Shown here piece after piece: positions 23,877-35,753 of a DNA stretch of 64,000 bases. Origin of the DNA: Boswellia sacra (lineage: Eukaryota > Streptophyta > Magnoliopsida > Sapindales > Burseraceae); NCBI GenBank assembly GCA_013180625.2, contig SNVD02008008.1, positions 186,001-250,000 of the forward strand. Reading direction: 5' to 3'. Positions within the stretch are counted from its first letter, which is position 1. Each line of letters begins with the position of its first letter. Both the position numbers and the translations under genes were made by a program. Below the pieces are notes generated by a model. The model saw only the letters and a program-made list of their open reading frames with translations. It had not been told where the DNA came from and ran no database searches.

Positions 23877-26800
23877 ATGTTAGAGCAGTTGTTGATCTTT
23901 ACAAGAGGAGGTTTAATCCTCTGGACATGTAAAGAACTTGGGAACGCTCTTAGAGGTTCTCCAATTGATACCCTGATCCGGTCTTGTCTGTTGGAGGAGC
24001 GATCTGGGTTAGCGTCGTATAATTATGATGCTCCTGGTGCTGCATACACCCTCAAATGGACCTTCCATAATGAGCTTGGCCTGGTTTTTGTTGCTGTGTA
24101 TCAGCGGATACTTCATCTGCTTTATGTGGATGATTTGCTTTCCATGATGAAGCAATCGTTTTCGGAGATATATGATCCGAAGAGGACAGTGTATAATGAT
24201 TTCGATGAAACTTTTAGGCAGATTAGGAAGGAGGCTGAGGCTCGGGCTGAGGAGTTAAAGAGATCAAAGCAGGTGGGTAAGCCTATGAATAATGTTAGGA
24301 AGCAAGGTGGGCAGATGCAAAAGGTTGGATTTGAAGGAAGTAAGAAGAGTGAAGTTGGCTTGGCGACTGGCGATGCTGATGGGGACAATGCAAAAGGACC
24401 TAAATTGGGGAATGGACTCTCCGATGGTAATCACATTGAGACTGAAGATTGTAGGGTAACAACTGATGTTAAGGGTAAAGAAAATACAAGTTCTAATGTA
24501 GGAGCTTTTGATGTAAGTAAATTACAGAAGTTAAGAAGTAAAGGTGGTAAGAAAACTGATACTGTTGTTAGCAAGGGTTCGAAACCGGACCCTAAGAAAA
24601 AGATAACAAAAAAGAATAGAGTTTGGGATGATTCGCCTCCAGAGTCCAAATTGGACTTTACAGATCCTGTTGATGGAAATGGTGATATTGAGGTTGAGGC
24701 AGCTGATCATGGTGAAAGCATGATGGACAAAGAAGAGATTATAAGTAGTGACAGTGAATCTGAAGAAGATGAGGAAGTGGGAAAGGGTGCCAACAAGCCT
24801 GATGCTAAGAAGAAGGGCTGGTTTTCATCCATGTTCCAGAGGTACATTTTTCTTTTACTTCATTTTATATTTGTCTGAATATGGACAAGAAAAGCTTCTG
24901 TCTGAAATGTATTTAACCTTGCAAATTTAGTAAATTCTAGTGTTTGTTTTAACGTTATTATATTATTGAATTAATTTTCTTCTTTCCTGGCACTCTTCTG
25001 TGCTCAGTATTGCAGGAAAGGCAAATTTGGAGAAGGCAGACCTGGAACCAGCTTTAAAAGCTCTTAAGGATAGGCTAATGACCAAGAATGTGGTATGTTT
25101 CTCTATTTGCTTCTTTTTCTGTACAAGTATATTATTTGTAACTTAGTTTGCTTTTAAATGTTAAGAAACTGCTAATAGAGTTAAGCATGATGGCCTTTAC
25201 AGGCTGAGGAGATAGCTGAAAAGCTATGTGAATCAGTGGCAGCAAGTCTTGAAGGTAAAAAGCTGGCATCATTTACAAGGGTTTCTTCAACAGTTCAGGT
25301 TTGTTGTTTTCATTATTTTCTCTAATATTTGAATCCTCTAATTTTTCTTCACTTCCAGATTTGCCTCCAAGACTGATAATATGTGTTGGATTATGACTAC
25401 AGGCAGCAATGGAAGAGGCACTTGTGCGTATTTTAACTCCTAGGCGTTCTATTGACATACTGAGAGATGTTCATGCCGCCAAGGAACAAAGGAAGCCTTA
25501 TGTTGTTGTTTTTGTTGGTGTTAATGGGGTTGGCAAATCTACCAACCTAGCTAAGGTTAAGCTGATCACCTTTTAGATTCCTTAAATAGTTTTGGGTTAT
25601 ATGCCTGGTAGTACAAGCTAATTAGAAACTTGATTTTGCAGGTGGCTTATTGGCTTCTCCAGCATAAGAGCAGTGTTATGATGGCTGCCTGTGATACATT
25701 CCGGTCTGGAGCTGTTGAGCAGTTGCGAACTCATGCACGTAGGCTTCAGGTGTAATATTGTTTACACTGTAATGTTTTCAGGGCTATTTGTTCCCCATTA
25801 TAAGGTGTGTGATACTTATTTATGTTTTGTTTGTAATGGCACTTGCCAGATCCCTATATTTGAGAAGGGCTATGAAAAGGATCCTGCCATTGTTGCAAAG
25901 GAAGCAATCCAGGAGGCCACACGGAATGGCTCTGATGTTGTTCTTGTTGATACAGCTGGTCGGATGCAGGTATTGCCTAATCTCCTCTGTTTTATATTAC
26001 ATGCATTTGGACAGTCTGGTGGGTGATTTATAACTACTATCATCACTTTACAAGTGAAATTCCCTTTTTTTTTTTGTAATTTTAAATTAGAAAAAAAAAT
26101 TGAGCAACAGTAAGCCAATGATGACATCAAGAATGGCTGATCAGGCTATTTATTTCATTAATATCTAAATTGTAAATGAAATTGTGGCACTAATATCTAT
26201 TATAATTTTTATTAGGATAATGAACCACTGATGAGGGCCCTGTCAAAGCTTATTTACCTCAACAATCCTGACCTTGTCCTGTTTGTTGGAGAGGCTTTAG
26301 TTGGGAATGATGCCGTTGATCAACTGTCAAAGTTCAATCAGGTTTGGTTTTATATTTCAGGCTTTTCACTTGTTGCTGTTTGTTGAGTCTCTCTTGTTTC
26401 TTTTTTTTTTTTTTTAAATCTCTGTTGTATAAAATCCTTGTTTTTGCAGAAACTGGCTGATCTATCGACTTCTCCTCATCCCAGATTGATAGATGGAATA
26501 TTGCTCACCAAGTTTGATACAATTGATGACAAGGTAGAAAAAACTGTGCTTAAGCTAAGAGCTTTTATATTTTGATCAAGTCTCCTTTTTCATTTAATTT
26601 CTTTTTTTTCTTTTTTTCGTTAGCCTGCCCTGCCCAATGTTGGTCCACATGATCGGGCACTTTTCAGTAATCCCATGCTTGTGTTTGACACTATATCATA
26701 TTTGTTTCACGACAAGGGAGAAATATTTGTAGCCCAACCAAATAGCTTTTGGCATTTTAGATTGGTTTTTAGCATCAATGTTTTGTGCACTTCATTGATT

Positions 26801-26949
26801 GTTAACTGGAATTGATGGTGTAGGTTGGAGCAGCATTGTCAATGGTGTATGTTTCTGGGGCTCCGGTGATGTTCGTCGGTTGTGGACAGTCATATACAGA
26901 TTTAAAGAAGCTGAATGTCAAGTCAATAGTTAAAACGCTCCTGAAATGA
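23877..26949 (+). CDS. SRPRA: Signal recognition particle receptor subunit alpha (SR-alpha, docking protein)
   Basis: SRP-family GTPase of the ER membrane. It receives the SRP-ribosome complex and hands it to the translocon. The nine coding exons are 23877-24841, 25008-25092, 25203-25298, 25403-25555, 25642-25749, 25850-25969, 26216-26341, 26450-26533 and 26824-26949. All have GT..AG introns, and together they make 1863 nt, or 620 aa. Residues 1-130 form the SRX longin-like domain ([17 protein letters not shown], ...[18 protein letters not shown]) that binds the beta subunit. Residues about 130-320 are a charged Lys/Glu/Asp-rich linker. The NG GTPase follows: G1 GVNGVGKST near 420, DTAGR near 503-507, TKFD near 570-573, then SGAP and GCGQ. 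The last residues are KTLLK. Length and all motifs fit the family, and no break was found. The start is the first Met after the leader intron and opens the conserved SRX domain. Confidence 0.96.
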
Positions 26950-27998
26950 ATGTGTTGCCTCAACTCAATTATGTCCTACAATGGTGTGATGATTTACTGC
27001 TATAAACTTGTTGCTTTGTTGGAGGCAAATCAGCCCCTTGCGGCTGTAAGTTTATGTTAGATCTCTTATATTATCTTTGTTTTGGAGCCTTCTTTTTGTT
27101 GTTTATGAATTCACCTTTGTATGTATGTATGTGTGTATGTATGGTCTCTGATTATAAATTTGTTCATCCATTATCTTGGTGGAAGCTATAGGATTGGCAA
27201 AATAGTATGCTAATTGCTTTTAATTGTGTTAAGATCTCATTAGGAAGCTGTTTGGCTAGGTCGAGGTCAATAGGAATAAACAATTCGTTTTCATCTAAAC
27301 CTGGTAGCCCATCAAAAGTTTCTGCATGCGGTTTTGAAGGATAAGTTCAGTTTAGCTTTTTACTTATTGTGGGTTAAATTCTGCTGTTGTACTGTACAGT
27401 ATTATCCATGATATTAGAAGGTTGAGTGAAGCACCAAAGATGCCATTTCCCGAAGCTCTGGTTTCAGAATTTAAGTGGCACATCGAAGGCAATTGACATT
27501 AAGTTTATAGATGGGGTTTCTCAGTACCAATTCCAAAGTATTTTTACGTGTGGTTCTAATCGTAGTTTATTGGTGTAAATCACTCTTTCTTAACTGTCTG
27601 TGAACTGGGCTAGACTTGTTCCTCAAGATCTTCGCATATTCAGGATACAAGAAAATTTTTCGATGGGCCCTAGAGTTCAGAGGGTGCATTAGTTTACTGT
27701 GTTTGGAGATGCACAAATAAAGCTGCGCTTAAGTTCTGGACCTGAAAATGGACCAATTGCAAATACATACTTTTGTTGGCACGAGTTACCACATGTCGAC
27801 ACGCAAAGGATTTGGTTAAGAGTACAGCAATTGTATGGACACAGCAGCATTTTTTACGACTTTTTAAAATAAAAAAAGTGGCTGTGTGCTGTAGCATGAC
27901 CCACAGGCAAAGCAAGTAATTAGTTTGCGGAGCTTCATTTCAGTTAGCCATGTAAAGAGTCTTATGAACAAATTTTAACTGGTTTTCCTACCTCTTCA
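26950..27998. other. 3' region of SR-alpha and gene-free spacer
   Basis: The 3' UTR of SR-alpha probably ends within the first few hundred bases; an AATAAA lies near 27273. The remainder shows no supported gene. A TATGTATG microsatellite-like run lies at 27119-27142. Confidence 0.6.
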
Positions 27999-28860
27999 TC
28001 ATCCTTCTTCAAGTTTTTGCAAATGGTAGAAATAGATCATAGAGACTACCCACTTCATTGCGTTGCCTACGCAAAGCAAGCTAGCATTTGCAACATTTAG
28101 CCAATCTTTCCCATTGCATCCAGTGTAGAGGCAAGCCACTTCTACAACAAAGTCCCAAATGAAGAAAGCAAGCATCCAGAAAACCCATTTCCCCTCACTG
28201 CCTCTGATAAAACAAGTTGAGAGTAGCAATGCTTGAGCCCCATGTATCTCCTTCAATACAGAAATAACAATACTCATATTCCACAGAACACTAAATTGTA
28301 GGTATTTCACCAGCAGCATAACGCAACCTGCTCTGAATAAAGCAGCCAAAAACATGTTGTAGGAAAAGCATCTCCAAATAATATAGTATTTTGTCACGAG
28401 CCATATCGATCCAACTAGAAAAGAAGTTGACAGGAAGATGACGTATGCAGATGTGATAAAATTGCCTTTAATTCTTCCTCTGTTGATGGGTTTACTTACC
28501 ATTTCATTTATAGTCGTCACACGTGTCTCTTCTGTACACATATCTTTGGCCAAATGAAGGGTGAAGATTGCAGTGCTGAGCTCTAGGAGGTAAAAGAGGC
28601 ACCAGATAAAAGATACCTAGTTGAATCAATCCGTAAGAAGAATCCTTGATCATTTCTCTAGCTACACGGAATGTTGCTGGCCAGTCATGCTTGAGATAAC
28701 CTGAATTTTCTCGGAGTATTTCTAATGATTCGACCAGTGTAGTTTGGACGGTATTCTCATAAAAAAACCAAGAAGAGAGACAAAGGTATGGAGGCAAGCT
28801 AGGTGAAGACGATGAAATTAAGAGTTCTGTAAGGGATTGTTTGAGCATTTTGGAGCACAT
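27999..28860 (-). pseudogene. Plant multi-pass membrane protein gene, apparently frame-broken
   Basis: Two overlapping minus-strand frames together resemble a plant-specific family of multi-pass membrane proteins of about 300 aa. The first frame (28860 on) has MLKQSLTELL, a segment LKHDWPATFRVAREMIKD, then GLIQL. The second frame has FIWCLFYLLELSTAIFTLHL, then FITSAYVIFLSTSFLVGSIW, then YLQFSVLWNMSIVISVLKEI, where W-N-M-S-I-V-x-S-V-L is the family's best landmark. It ends with several more hydrophobic stretches and YFYHLQKLEEG. The frames switch near 28625-28630 at CAACTAG/GTATC. That could be a frameshift or an unusual intron; the only in-phase splice options looked weak or too short. The first half also lacks the expected N-terminal membrane segments. 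Function of the family is not established. Confidence 0.5.
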
Positions 28861-29450
28861 TAAGGAATGTCCGCTTCTGCTTCAACATAGAGTGGTCTTT
28901 TCCCTTGTATATGCTGCGCTTCTATTTCGAACAACTTGATTCTATGTAAAGATTTCAGCATAATCTAGCAGTGTTGAAAATGCCTCTCATTTCAAAGTTC
29001 AAACGCAGTGGGCATCCAGGGCAATGATTTCTTGACCTTTTGACTTTGAGTTGTCCGTGCTTACCACATTGAATTGACTATGTCAGAAACTGAGGCAATC
29101 ATCTGCGTCCATAATAAACTGTGAGTGCCACTTTGACTAGACCTGAATGGACCAATTAATCTTGTCATCTTTATCAATTAATTAATTAATCATCCACAAG
29201 CTCCCATCCGACTCTTGGAAATACAACTTCTTGATAACAAAGTCATAACTCACAACCCACATCATCAATTTATAATCCTTAAATATATCATTCTTTAAAA
29301 AAAAAAAAAGTCTTAAGATAAATTTAACATAAAAGAAACCGCAGAATATAGTTATTTAGTTGTCCTAAATATCATTTTAATCTTTTTTCATTATTTTTAA
29401 AGTATAATATAATTTTTATTTTTACTTAAATATATATACTTCAAGGAAAG
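28861..29450. other. Gene-free spacer before the ENODL array
   Basis: No supported gene was seen. An ATTAATTAATTAATTAAT run lies at about 29175-29190. The sequence becomes very AT-rich toward 29450, just before the first promoter palindrome. Confidence 0.6.
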
Positions 29451-29456
29451 GTTGGG

Positions 29457-29472
29457 TTGGGCTACGGCCCAA
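29457..29472. promoter_or_regulatory. Promoter palindrome TTGGGC-TACG-GCCCAA (ENODL pseudogene 29567)
   Basis: A perfect 6+4+6 inverted repeat lies 110 bp upstream of the ATG. Each arm is TTGGGC/GCCCAA, so it contains the site-II core TGGGCY/RGCCCA bound by TCP-type plant transcription factors (known consensus). The same palindrome precedes two other ENODL copies exactly and one in altered form. Confidence 0.6.
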
Positions 29473-29566
29473 GCCCAACTCAGTTCCACCTCCTTCCGAG
29501 TACTCTTATGTAAGATATGCATTCAAAACCCTCCAATTGGCGCTTGTTTTTTAAGCTGTGTGCATA

Positions 29567-30315
29567 ATGATGTCTTCTTGGAAAAGTTCAACTTCAAATG
29601 CAATTTTGGCTCTCGTGTTCTTGTTATTATTAACGTTCTCGGAGACTGAAGCCAAAGTAATAAGAGTTATAAAACTCAAAAGAGTGTGTGATGAAAAAGA
29701 AGACAAAATTCCGGGACGAGTCAAGTAATAAGGGTATGAGAATTTCTAGTTGGAGGGCATGAGAATCATGGAAAATCCCACAATCTCTCGATCAATGGCC
29801 CCACAAAATCCGTATTCGAAGTTGGCGATTCTCTCAGTAAATGTCCTATCTTAAAATCATACTAAACTTTGTTTTCTGCCACTTTCTCTCCAGACAACTC
29901 TCTCTATACATTACATTTAACTCGTTCTTGTTTTTTATAGTCTTTTAAGTACAATGGCAAGAGAGACTCAGTGCTTCAGTGAGCAAAGAGGACTATGAGG
30001 CCTGCAATACTCTTGCAACCGATGCAAGAGTACAAAGATGGTGACACCAAGATCGAACTGAGCCGTGAAGGATCATTCTACTTCATTAATGGAGCTGGAG
30101 GCCATCCTGAAAGAGGACAGAAAGTGCAAGTCTTTGTAGTATTCGATCATTTTCCATATTGGAGACATAAGATCAATAAAGAACACAATGATTTTCGTAG
30201 AAGGATGAGAGAAGAGAGTGAGCAAGACAATCGTATGGGTAGAGAACGAAGTAGGATAAAATATATACATTGGATATCAGAAGGGTCTATAATTTTATTA
30301 GTGGTAGATTTATGA
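29567..30315 (+). pseudogene. Broken ENODL (phytocyanin) gene, copy 3
   Basis: Exon 1 opens MMSSWKSSTSNAILALVFLL (signal peptide) and continues to DEKEDKIPGRVK. It then hits TAA at 29726-29728, a codon created by an indel relative to the intact copies. The frame after the break still shows VGGHEN and VFEVGDSLS. After a GT..AG gap to about 29941, exon 2 resembles FKYNGKRDSVLQ, then a frame change, then EYKDGDTKIELSREGSFYFI with NGAGGHPERGQKV. The disulphide Cys after His is replaced by Pro. With an early stop, frame breaks and loss of the disulphide it cannot make the family protein. Confidence 0.8.
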
Positions 30316-31185
30316 AGAAAGGTTGCTAGCAAACCCTTCATCCTACAAATTAATACCAATTGGTCCAAATTACTTTGAGATGTTACGTCTCAACTTATAA
30401 AGTCCCTGTGAAATGACTTACTTTTGAGGGTTTTTGAACACCGGGTAGAGTTGCCTTTTGTAAGGGAGATATCTTCAGCTTCAGTAATAATAATAATTTT
30501 TTATAATAATAATTTTAGGTTGAAAATATAATTATTTTTTTATGAAGTTCTTATATTATATAAAAAATAATGATGATTTTCAGTTAATTATCACCCAGTA
30601 CGCAGAATTAAGTATATTAACATAATTATTTCTTATAATTAACTCAAGCAAGTTGTTTTTACATTCCTCATAGGATTTAATTCATGATAATAGATTTAAC
30701 AATTAAAATATATATAAATACAATAAAAATCTATATATATTATAAACATAATATAAAACAATTACTAAACTAATATGATAAGTATAAAATATAATCTTAC
30801 ATTTATATTAACAATAATTTCACATTAATATTTTTACCCACACAGAATTTTATAAATAATAAGTGCATATTAAACAAGAAAAGATCTGATCGCCAAGTCT
30901 TTGCAAGCAAAGAAGTTTTTATTGTACTTTCAAAATAATCCTTGAAAGTACTATCATAAAGGCTATAATGGTGGAGCTTTAACACCAAGCTTTTGTGTTT
31001 GGTGCTAGCGTTTGCAGTGATTATTGTGGTGTTGAGCCCTCTGGTAGTAGCGGCATTGGGGTACTGGCAGGGTTGATGTCGGTGGTTGTAGTCATAGTAC
31101 AAACCCACCGAGCAAAGCGAATAGCAGAAGGATACATTCCATTATAGCATAAATAGCCATAACCAAGTACGGCTGATTTAAAAGA

Positions 31186-31345
31186 ATATGAACTAGGTAG
31201 AGGAAAAACAGAAAGAATGAGAACTAGGTAGATGGGATGCATAATAGTGCTGTAAAAAACAAATAATATGAACTAGGTAGATGAAAAACAGAGAGGATGA
31301 GAACAGCTACGAAGATGGGATGCATAGTAGTGCCGTTTTTAAGGT
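31186..31345 (+). repeat. Two-copy tandem repeat, period 80 bp
   Basis: ATATGAACTAGGTAGA recurs at 31186 and 31266. Each copy is followed by an AAAACAGARAGRATGAGAAC segment and then GATGGGATGCATARTAGTGC. A third partial copy (GAGAACTAGGTAGATGGGAT) lies at about 31529. Confidence 0.8.
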
Positions 31346-31549
31346 TATGTTTCTAGTGTCTGTTAACTAAATAATATTTGAAATTTGAATAAGCAATTAA
31401 AATCAAAGTATTATGGTTTCTTACTAAAATTTTGAAGTAATAATATCATTACTATAATATATATAGATTTGTATTGTATTTATATATATTTTAATTGACA
31501 AACACAAATTATGACAAACACAAATTATGAGAACTAGGTAGATGGGATG

Positions 31550-31745
31550 CATTACTTTATAGATTTTCAATGCTTTGGTAGTATGCATTACTTTGATGAT
31601 TTTTAAGGAGTTTGTAGTATGTATTAGTTTGGTAATTGATTTTTAATGAGTTTTGTAGTCTCTATTACTTTGTTGATTGGTGACTGATTTTTAAGGAGTT
31701 TGGTAGTATGCATTACTTTGGCAATTTTTAGGAGTTTGGTGGTGG
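31550..31745 (+). repeat. Degenerate tandem repeat
   Basis: Four to five imperfect units of about 40-55 bp each contain ATTACTTTGNTGATTTTTAA and GGAGTTTGGTAGTAT-like text. No protein or element end is associated with it. Confidence 0.65.
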
Positions 31746-33342
31746 AATGAATTAGTTTTGTGATAATTTGAATAAATGCATTTTAATAACTTTAGCGAAT
31801 AAATGCATTTGAATGAATGAAGTTGCATAAGGTAGCCAATGAGAATTTGCAAGCAACGGAATACAAGTTATGGAATGCTCAATTTCCATTAAACAAATGA
31901 ACAACATAAGCAGTTCAAAATTAAATGAAAGAAGCTGCTAAGCAAACAACAATCCAAGAGGAATTAAATATGTTGAAGCTACCTGAAATAAATTAAAACT
32001 ATAATTTATAATGCAATCAGGGGCGTAACCAGAATATATATATATATTTTCGTGGGCCAAAATTCTTATTAATGTTTAGTGGATAACTAATTTTTTATGA
32101 AAAAATTCTATATATACATGAAATGTGCAAGGTAAACAAGATATATATTTATTATTATTTAAATATTAAATAAAAATTTTAGAGAGAAATATAGGAGAAT
32201 AATTGAAAGTTCTAATTTGGTATATTAGGATATAAGTGATTATATTTTATACAAAACAGTAAAAAATAGTAAATATTACATAAAGGAAATTTTCTTTTAA
32301 ATGTGGTTTAAGATGAATACTGATTTTTTTTTTTTTTTTTGCACATAAATTTTTTGTTCATCTAAAGTTTAGATGGCGTATAAGTAATAAATTTGATTTT
32401 GAAGTAAGGTTATAAGCATCAAATTTTTAACTTTTCACATGAAATTAAAACTTTTCCCAAAAGTCGGGGCTGGGCTAGCCAACCTTGTTCTACCACTAAA
32501 TCTATCATAATATATTAACTAGTCAACTCGGAAGCTGCAGATGCAGAACTGTGCTAAGTTGGGTGAAGTACAAAATATGAAATATTTGGTAATTTTAGTT
32601 TTTTAATAGATAATGCTGACACAAGAGCTTCGAGAGGGATGAGTTTTATAAAAAATGAAGACAAGATGATGTCAAGACTCACAAGCATCCATCAGAAGCT
32701 TGAAAATATAGTGTAGTAAATTTGCACCATAAAGTACGTAGCATGAGTTGGGCTCTCGCCTCTAGTGACATCCAATAAAAGAATTAGGAATTAAACGCAG
32801 GATGAGTTGACGTAATTAATAATGACCAGAAAAAACAAATTAAGTCTTCTGCAGCATATATATATAAAATAAAATAAAATATATAACATGTATGTATACG
32901 TATAATACAAACATCATAGCCCATATGTGGTAGATATCTCTCAAGAAACGATAATATTTAAACATTCATTATCGTACATAGAACCAATTTGGGTGTAAGC
33001 AAAATATTATCAAATCCAAACACGGCCACATAATCTCCTGGCTCAATTGGCATGAGAAGTTTAATATATATATATATATATATATAGCCAACTTTGCACT
33101 TAATATTTTAATGCCTAATATATGGCTGCGAACTTAATACAATTTTTTTTTTGTTATTTTATCCTCCTTTCCAATAGTTTCATGCATTAGAGAAAAATTA
33201 TTTAATATAAGATATTTCTGTAACTAGTGCTATTGAAGCCAATACATCATTGTTGTTGTATGCTGTTGGCTTAATATTGAGTTTACCAAACTTATAACTA
33301 CTTTTATAACTTCTCGAATGAGAAAGCGCGCACTGATAATTC

Positions 33343-33420
33343 TCTTATATATATATATATATACACACACATATACATACATATATATATGTATATGTGT
33401 GTATGTATGTATTTATGTAT
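33343..33420. repeat. Compound TA/CA/TG microsatellite with dyad symmetry
   Basis: (TA)n is followed by ACACACACATATACATACAT, then ATATATGTATATGTGTGTATG. The CA-rich arm pairs with the TG-rich arm, so the array could form a hairpin. Confidence 0.8.
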
Positions 33421-33829
33421 TCTTGGATGGGCATATAGTTCGAATTATGGATACTTGTTTTAGTAGTTTCTTTATCATTTTCTTTTTCTTACTTCTTTTT
33501 AACTTCTCTTGTTTAAGTAAGGATTTCTACATTTTATTCGTATTACAAATGCAAAAACTCTGCGTGAAAATAAGATTTCAGTGACCCATCAAGGGATAAA
33601 AATTAATGAAGAAAATAAATAATTATTATAAAAAAAGAATTTGTTACAGGATAGAGATTAAGAATGGATCATCCCAAAAGTTTTAAATATATCAAATAAT
33701 TATTTAGTTCAACTAGATTTGTACGCCAAACCAAGAAAAACATGTCATTAAGAATATTTGTACTGCAATTTTCACATTTGAGAGATGTCAATTGTATTTT
33801 TACGGACATATATAGTCTCAAAACTAAAG

Positions 33830-34130
33830 AGACAAATGGACCGAGGATAATCTAAATGTTCTTCCATGAAATTCTAATTTGATTTTCTGTTAGAGAATTC
33901 CTAATTAACATCATATTAGAGGAAAATGCAAGGCTACGATTTGTGGTCGAAAAAATATTTTATTACGATTATTATTAATTATTTGACAACGATGAAAATT
34001 TCACGAAATAAGCTTTACACATATAGGTCTTTCTACGAATAGCTTTTTTGACCAACGAATTTTACTATTACATACTTTGATTCTTCAATGAGTGTAGTTG
34101 ATGTTTCATTTTGTGACTCATATTCCTGTA
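33830..34130 (+). repeat. Remnant of the ENODL downstream block
   Basis: ATGAAATTCTAATTTGATTT, CAAGGCTA, and GATGAAAAT...AAGCTTT...ATATAGGTCTT match the order at 37035-37170 and 49195-49325. This shows that another block once stood here. No ENODL exons are attached. Confidence 0.65.
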
Positions 34131-35051
34131 TATAAAAGTGTTTGTAGGGTTATGGTCCAGTATATATCTCGTTATTGATATAATATTTGAAGGGGCAAGT
34201 TCAAGAGCCCCAATTTTTACTACGTCAATCTATAAACATTTGATTAAAGGAGATTGAAGGGTTGAGATAAGATGACATATGGAATGTAAGTTTGACTTAA
34301 AGTTTAATTGCATTGGAATTATATCTCTTAATTATCTCTTTCCTCATCAATTGTATTTCCGTCCATTGAAAAAAAGTTTTAATTTATTTAACTCTATTAA
34401 ATTGTTTCATTGAAATATTTATATTAGAAAGTAAAAAGTTCTAATACTGTGATTTTTTTTAAAGATAAATATTCTACATTCGTAAAATAATCTTCATTAC
34501 TGAAACTAATTACTTACTTGACAATTATTTACTAGATTTTTCATTCATTTAAATCTTTATTTAAAAAAATAATTCAACACTTAATGGTCTTATAAGATGT
34601 GAGTAAGCAGACAGCGCCAAAAGAAAAGGAAAAAGAATCGGCTAGTGATGAGCTTTCTCCGCAAGAAGAGAACACATAAAGTATAGGGAGAAATGCATTC
34701 TCTAATAAAGAATAGGGAGAAGAACGATCATTTTCTGTTCAGAACATCATCCAAGACTATTGATCACTGAAGATTTTTTTTCCCTCAAGATTCATATATA
34801 ATCTTGAAAGATTCTATCAAAAAAAATTCAGTAGTTAAATAATTTTCACTACTAAAGATCTTTGTACGCATGTAGAATTTCAAGTAATTTTCAGTAAAAT
34901 AAGATTATTTACATACGTACGATCCTTATTTTTAAAAAATTAATAATATTATTTTTTTTGTTTATTTAATATAAACATTTAAATGAAACAAATTAATAGA
35001 GTTAAATAAATTAAAATTTTCTTTATATGTGGAAATAGAATTCACATAATT

Positions 35052-35276
35052 ATGGCTTCTCGGAAGACTTCAACTTCATCTGTGGTTTTGGCTCTCATGT
35101 TGCTGTTATTGTTTACCTTCTTGGAGACTGAAGCCAGAGGACTAATAAGAGTCATAACACCCAAAAGAGCCGTTGATGACAAAGAAGACAAAATTCCCGG
35201 AAGAGTCTTTAAAAGCATAGAAGAAATTCTAGTTGGAGGCCATGAGAATTCTGCGACAACCCCACTGAAGTTGTAG
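35052..35276 (+). pseudogene. Truncated ENODL gene, first part of exon 1 only
   Basis: The 74-codon frame has the family signal peptide (MASRKTSTSSVVLALMLLLL, ending near ETEARG). The basic/acidic linker VITPKRAVDDKEDKIPGRVF and IEEILVGGHENS follow. It then diverges (ATTPLKL, stop) where the plastocyanin-like strand should continue, and no second exon follows before the next gene copy at 35754. The promoter palindrome is absent upstream. It could be transcribed as a short secreted peptide, but it lacks the whole functional fold. Confidence 0.75.
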
Positions 35277-35651
35277 AGATCAACAAGTGAGAAAAGATGT
35301 GATAATATTGCGTGTGATAATAATCTCTTAAATTTCTTTATATCAATCACTTAATAGTTAGATTTTTATTTAGTTAGGAGTCTATTAATGTTTTTAATTT
35401 ACTATTTAACTACTAGATTCACATGGATTCGAAGTCCTAATTTCATTAGAACTCTTAAAAAAAAACCAAACCTGAAGACAAAAATAAAATCCAGTCATTC
35501 TACTAAAATATAAAAACAATAATAACATAAATTCAACTTAAAAGATAACGGAGAAAAAATTAAAATTTCTAGAATATCATATCAATATTTTTCATTATTT
35601 TTGAAAGTATTATATAATTATTATTTTAAATTATACTAGGAAATGTTTGGG

Positions 35652-35667
35652 TTGGGCTACGGCCCAA
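35652..35667. promoter_or_regulatory. Promoter palindrome TTGGGC-TACG-GCCCAA (ENODL gene 35754)
   Basis: A perfect inverted repeat lies 102 bp upstream of the ATG. A TATA-like ATTATATAGAG lies between it and the start (about 35700), followed by GATGCAAAACC, which is shared with the copies at 47823 and 50559. Confidence 0.65.
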
Positions 35668-35753
35668 GCCTAATTAAGTCCCGCTTACTTCCGAGTTCGA
35701 TTATATAGAGATGCAAAACCCTTCGACTGGGGTTGATCTTGGGTTGTATAATT

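Larger units (their letters stand above)
30330..35040. other. Gene-poor, repeat-rich interval between ENODL copies
   Basis: No supported gene. The interval holds short tandem repeats (listed separately), an AT-rich stretch at 30480-30800, poly-T at about 32328-32340 and (TA)n at 33062-33087. A diverged remnant of the ENODL downstream block lies at about 33830-34130. Open frames at 30803-31242 and 33318-33584 have no family resemblance; the latter translates the TA/CA microsatellite. Confidence 0.6.

Noticed and set aside
33318..33584. 88-codon open frame
   Set aside because: Its first third translates a TA/CA microsatellite and the rest is hydrophobic low complexity with no homolog I recognise.
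35042..35350. 102-codon minus-strand open frame over the truncated ENODL copy
   Set aside because: It is the antisense shadow of the signal-peptide exon; similar shadows occur over 35754 and 47823.
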